Both the position numbers and the translations under genes were made by a program. From Bacteroidales bacterium (GTDB taxonomy: Bacteria; Bacteroidota; Bacteroidia; Bacteroidales; Muribaculaceae): a stretch of 8,769 bases of DNA. The notes below the pieces were generated by a model. That model had not been told where the DNA came from and did not search any database. It saw only the letters and a list, made by a program, of their open reading frames with translations. Positions 6,550 through 8,769 of the stretch are shown piece by piece. Where the stretch lies: NCBI GenBank assembly GCA_900767075.1, contig CAAFXX010000547.1:1-8769 (forward strand), written 5' to 3'. Positions within the stretch are counted from its first letter, which is position 1; each line of letters starts with the position of its first letter.

Positions 6550-6744
6550 AGAGTGTGTTTACTTTTAAATGATTTTAGCATAAAGAGGGATTTCAGAGTG
6601 ATTTCCGGTGGAAACCGAAGGGAGCAACCTGTCGGATGTGACCGGAACTTTCCGCCGAAAAACGCCTGAAAGGCCCTTTATGATGGAATCAAGAATTTTA
6701 TTTCACAATGTATTGTTAATCAAGTGTAAAAGTAACCACACTCT
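6550..6744. repeat. 195-base fold-back element with 18-base inverted ends (MITE-like)
   Basis: The ends AGAGTGTGTTTACTTTTA (6550-6567) and the reverse complement of 6727-6744, AGAGTGTGGTTACTTTTA, match at 17 of 18 positions. Inside them a second inverted pair runs from 6579-6614 to 6649-6682. It shares CATAAAG, TTTCAG and CGG[T/C]GGAAA in the same order, about 26 of 36 aligned positions with two single-base gaps. A competing stem TTCCGGT (6603-6609) with ACCGGAA (6641-6647) could form instead. Small size, inverted ends and lack of a transposase gene suggest a non-autonomous mobile element or a degraded insertion sequence. No target-site duplication is visible. A long regulatory or terminating hairpin is the alternative. 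The left end reaches into the -33 region of the rhomboid operon promoter. Confidence 0.55.
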
Positions 6745-6867
6745 TAGACAAACGATCTATACCGTGCATTAAAACGTGATCCCCTCTCGGGCGTCTGTCT
6801 AATGGTATAACGGAAGCAATGTACTCAAAGTTGTGCAGGCGGTGAGAGCGAAAAGGATAGAGTTCCC

Positions 6868-8478
6868 TCACTGGTTACAGGCACGATGTATATAATCGGA
6901 AGGGGTGAGGCCCGTCGCGCGGATGAATGCGGTTCTGAAAGTGGACCTTGATTTGAAGCCTGCTTCTGCCGAGATAGCCTCTACTGTCAGCTGGAGGTAA
7001 TGCTGCGGGTCGCGTTCGACACGGCGGCATATTTCTTTAACGCGAAGATTGCCAAGGAGAATGCTGAAGTTTTCTGAATACTTCTGGTTCAGGATGAACG
7101 ATACATAACTGGTGTTGGATGAGACCTTCTCGGCAAGACTCTTGAGCGATGCATCGGCACTGAACAGAAATTCCGGGTTATTGAGGATATCCTCGATATG
7201 GGCTTCCAATGCGTCGATCTGAACCGTGTCGGTAAGTACATTTTTCTTTGGCGTTTCCTTTTTCTGGTTCTGTAGATTCTCCTCGGCCCTGAGCAGTTCG
7301 GTGTTCTTGCGGTACAGCTCGTCATTCTTAGAGGCAAGTAGACGGTTCTTTCGGATCAGAAAGTATGCAAGCACTATTACCAGAGTCAGCAGCAGGCATA
7401 CCGAGACGGATACGGCCCGGGTGGTCAACAGTTGTGTCTCGGTCTTGGAACGGAGCCTGGACTCCTCGTCGAACAGCGATGCGTAATGCATCTGGGGTAT
7501 GGCACCGGTCTGATGTACTCGAAGCAGTGAATCCTTTTTTTCCAGATACAGGAATCTGAAGACGTCGGCATTGTTTGAATCACCCTGAAGACGGAGTATT
7601 TCTGAAATCCGTCCCAGTCCCTCCAGCTCCACTTCAGGAAGTCCATGGCTCCTGCCGGTCGCCAACACCTTATGGAATATTTCCAGTGCCTTGTCATATT
7701 TCCCGTCCAACAAATATATACGTCCGGCGAAATTCATTGCCCCTGCCTTGGCGTAATCGGGGTTCATGGAATCATCTGCATATTGCGGCAGATTCTCATA
7801 GATTGCTGCTGCCTCGGCATATTTCTGTTTCTGAAGGTTTCGGATTGCCTGTGCAAGAATCTTGGCGTAGCGTGAGTATACTATTGTGTCGGCAAACTGT
7901 GATTGCTCTATCACCTTTATCTCGCGGTTGATTTCCGTGTAGTGTGGGAACAGCTTGTCCAGGCTTGTCAGGTTCAGGAAATTCTTGACCATCAGCTGCT
8001 GGTCGCCTATTTTCTCGGCAATCTCGAAGCCCTTGGCGTAGAACGACAAGGCCAGTTCAGACAGATATGGGTCGGACGACGTTATCATGGAGCCTTGATA
8101 TAGGTTCCCAAGGTTCAGATACGCTCTTGCCAGACATTTTTCCATATTGTCGTTGTCGCGGGCAATTTCAATAGCTCTGGACAGCCATCGGTAAGATTCA
8201 TCATACCGATGGTCCTCGAAATAGGAGATATATCCCAACGTTATCATCGCGTCCACGCATTGCTGCTTTTCGCGCAACGGCACGTCGTCGTCGTAACGTT
8301 GTGCCGCTTCGTTCAAAAGTATTTTGGCACGTGTATGGTCTCCGCTTTGCAGATGACGGTTTCCCGCCTGCGCAAGATCAGTCAGCGAAAGAATGCCGAA
8401 GTCATCCTGAACGCGTGCCGGCAGCCGGCACACGTTCAGGATGACGCTTATGATGAGTATAAAAAGGCTCTTGTTCAT
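6868..8478 (-). CDS. Membrane-spanning TPR sensor with C-terminal AraC-type DNA-binding domain
   Basis: This 536-residue protein has an N-terminal hydrophobic signal-like segment (about 4-17) and then a helical repeat region (about 30-320) with TPR-like units such as the one ending DGKYDKALEIFHKVL. A single membrane helix spans about 355-376, a charged coiled stretch covers about 377-410, and an AraC/XylS-type helix-turn-helix domain lies at about 440-531. The DNA-binding domain includes SLKSLAEKVSSNTSYVSFIL and AGFKSRSTFRTAF, ending in GLTPSDYI. This architecture is well known in Bacteroidota as a one-protein transmembrane regulator: the TPR part would sit in the periplasm and the AraC domain in the cytoplasm. 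The signal is unknown. The ATG at 8478 begins 7 bases after the stop of the preceding secreted-protein gene, so the two are likely co-transcribed. Codons 12-26 coincide exactly with a 45-base palindrome. No clear terminator follows. Confidence 0.9.
   Translation of the reverse strand: MNKSLFILIISVILNVCRLPARVQDDFGILSLTDLAQAGNRHLQSGDHTRAKILLNEAAQRYDDDVPLREKQQCVDAMITLGYISYFEDHRYDESYRWLSRAIEIARDNDNMEKCLARAYLNLGNLYQGSMITSSDPYLSELALSFYAKGFEIAEKIGDQQLMVKNFLNLTSLDKLFPHYTEINREIKVIEQSQFADTIVYSRYAKILAQAIRNLQKQKYAEAAAIYENLPQYADDSMNPDYAKAGAMNFAGRIYLLDGKYDKALEIFHKVLATGRSHGLPEVELEGLGRISEILRLQGDSNNADVFRFLYLEKKDSLLRVHQTGAIPQMHYASLFDEESRLRSKTETQLLTTRAVSVSVCLLLTLVIVLAYFLIRKNRLLASKNDELYRKNTELLRAEENLQNQKKETPKKNVLTDTVQIDALEAHIEDILNNPEFLFSADASLKSLAEKVSSNTSYVSFILNQKYSENFSILLGNLRVKEICRRVERDPQHYLQLTVEAISAEAGFKSRSTFRTAFIRATGLTPSDYIHRACNQ
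8401..8445. repeat. 45-base near-perfect palindrome inside the start of the TPR/AraC gene
   Basis: Arms 8401-8422 and 8424-8445 are inverted copies around the single base at 8423. They match at 21 of 22 positions. The only mismatch (8414 with 8432) becomes a G-U pair in the mRNA of the regulator, so the transcript can form one long uninterrupted helix with a minimal loop. It spans exactly codons 12-26 (V12 to D26), in the end of the signal segment. Both strands therefore encode near-identical peptides of the form VILNxCRxPAxVQDD. No T-tract follows, so it is not an ordinary terminator. Confidence 0.9.
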
Positions 8479-8485
8479 CGATGCT

Positions 8486-8769
8486 TTAGAACATCACCTT
8501 ACGGGTGATTCCGCCGCGCCTCATAATGTAGATGCCATGCGTCGGGTTTATCACCTTGCGGCCTGTCAGGTCATAATACTCAGCCTTGGCGGATTCTGTC
8601 TCCACGGTCTTGACAGCACTGCTTCCAGCCGGTTTGGCCTTACACGAGTTCAGCACTTTACCCGAACCGTCCATTAAGAAAGCCACTACCTCCAGATTGT
8701 CGGGATTCTCCACCAGATTGTCCTGGAACATCCCGTAGATTTCCTTGGTGGCGAACCAGTATGAATGGC
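8486..8769 (-). CDS. C-terminal part of a surface or secreted protein with a sorting-type tail (Omp28-like?), 5' end beyond window
   Basis: The frame is open from the right edge to a TAA at 8486-8488, giving 93 residues of a longer protein. The first visible residues are HSYWFATKEIYG. The stretch NPDNLEVVAFLMDGSGKVLN resembles the last beta strands of Omp28-related outer-membrane proteins of Bacteroidota, but this is recall, not a search. The tail YYDLTGRKVINPTHGIYIMR (roughly the third- to first-from-last strands), followed by a short strand ending KVMF, fits the C-terminal sorting domain used by Bacteroidota for type IX secretion or surface display. An internal Met (8731) is not a credible start because the homologous-looking sequence continues upstream to the edge. 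The stop is 7 bases before the TPR/AraC regulator, indicating one operon. The protein could be a sensor target or a cargo that the regulator controls. Confidence 0.7.
   Translation of the reverse strand, partial: HSYWFATKEIYGMFQDNLVENPDNLEVVAFLMDGSGKVLNSCKAKPAGSSAVKTVETESAKAEYYDLTGRKVINPTHGIYIMRRGGITRKVMF

Larger units (their letters stand above)
6525..6867. other. Intergenic gap between the rhomboid operon and the TPR/AraC gene
   Basis: This 343-base gap contains the -7 box at 6529-6536, the inverted-repeat element at 6550-6744, and about 120 bases (6745-6867) in which nothing could be identified. No protein gene is supported and no ordinary terminator follows the TPR/AraC stop codon. The fold-back element is the only strong secondary structure between the two transcription units. 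Confidence 0.7.

Noticed and set aside
6789..6850. tRNA-like stretch (contains TCTAATGGTATAAC, resembling a D-arm)
   Set aside because: The D-stem pairs poorly, the anticodon stem would need a 9-base loop, and no GTTCRA-type T-arm or CCA-adjacent acceptor pairing follows. It is at best a decayed fragment and more likely chance.
6720..6870. Minus-strand open frame downstream of the TPR/AraC stop that reads through the inverted end
   Set aside because: It is short, has no recognisable motif or good start, and overlaps a repeat end, so it is not reported as a gene.
8425..8437. Lipoprotein signal in the TPR/AraC protein (Cys17 after LNV)
   Set aside because: LNVC does not fit a lipobox well, because Asn and Val occupy the -2 and -1 positions. 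The segment is also encoded by the palindrome, so its residues may be constrained by that.

Overview
The window looks like a chromosomal segment of a Bacteroidales bacterium, most likely a gut lineage such as Muribaculaceae. The family-level guess is inference from gene content and fairly high GC. Direct support for Bacteroidota comes from promoter boxes of the TTTG / TAnnTTTG type, a Bacteroidota-style C-terminal domain on a rhomboid protease, a periplasmic TPR protein fused to an AraC-type DNA-binding domain, and a C-terminal tail resembling type IX secretion sorting tails. Every convincing protein gene is on the minus strand.

Layout, left to right: (1) 1-925, a YegS/DagK-family lipid kinase whose last few residues lie beyond the left edge. 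(2) 926-1552, a 627-base region with no credible protein gene. It holds a good plus-strand promoter (1112-1143), a chain of predicted hairpins and a strong rho-independent terminator (1503-1531), so it may encode an unrecognised structured RNA. (3) 1553-6524, a four-gene minus-strand operon. In transcription order it encodes a canonical rhomboid protease, a second rhomboid with an altered active-site environment and a C-terminal extension, a membrane-anchored endonuclease/exonuclease/phosphatase-fold protein, and a secreted M3 zinc peptidase (Dcp-like). It closes with the terminator at 1503-1531. (4) 6525-6867, a gap carrying the operon's -7 box and, just upstream of it, a 195-base fold-back element with 18-base inverted ends. 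(5) 6868-8478, a membrane-spanning TPR/AraC-type regulator. It follows by 7 bases the end of a surface or secreted protein gene (8486-8769) that runs off the right edge.

The four-gene operon combines intramembrane proteolysis, a membrane-tethered phosphodiesterase-fold enzyme and a peptidase with a signal peptide, so its products probably all act at or beyond the inner membrane. No shared substrate can be deduced. The right-hand pair looks like a cell-surface cargo protein co-transcribed with a membrane-anchored transcription factor.

The three most unusual signals are non-coding or superimposed on coding sequence. They are the candidate structured RNA at about 1150-1531, the fold-back element at 6550-6744 whose edge lies inside the rhomboid operon promoter, and a 45-base near-perfect palindrome that fills exactly codons 12-26 of the TPR/AraC regulator. 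No sequence searches or folding calculations were run. Family assignments rest on recognised motifs, and pairings were found by eye.
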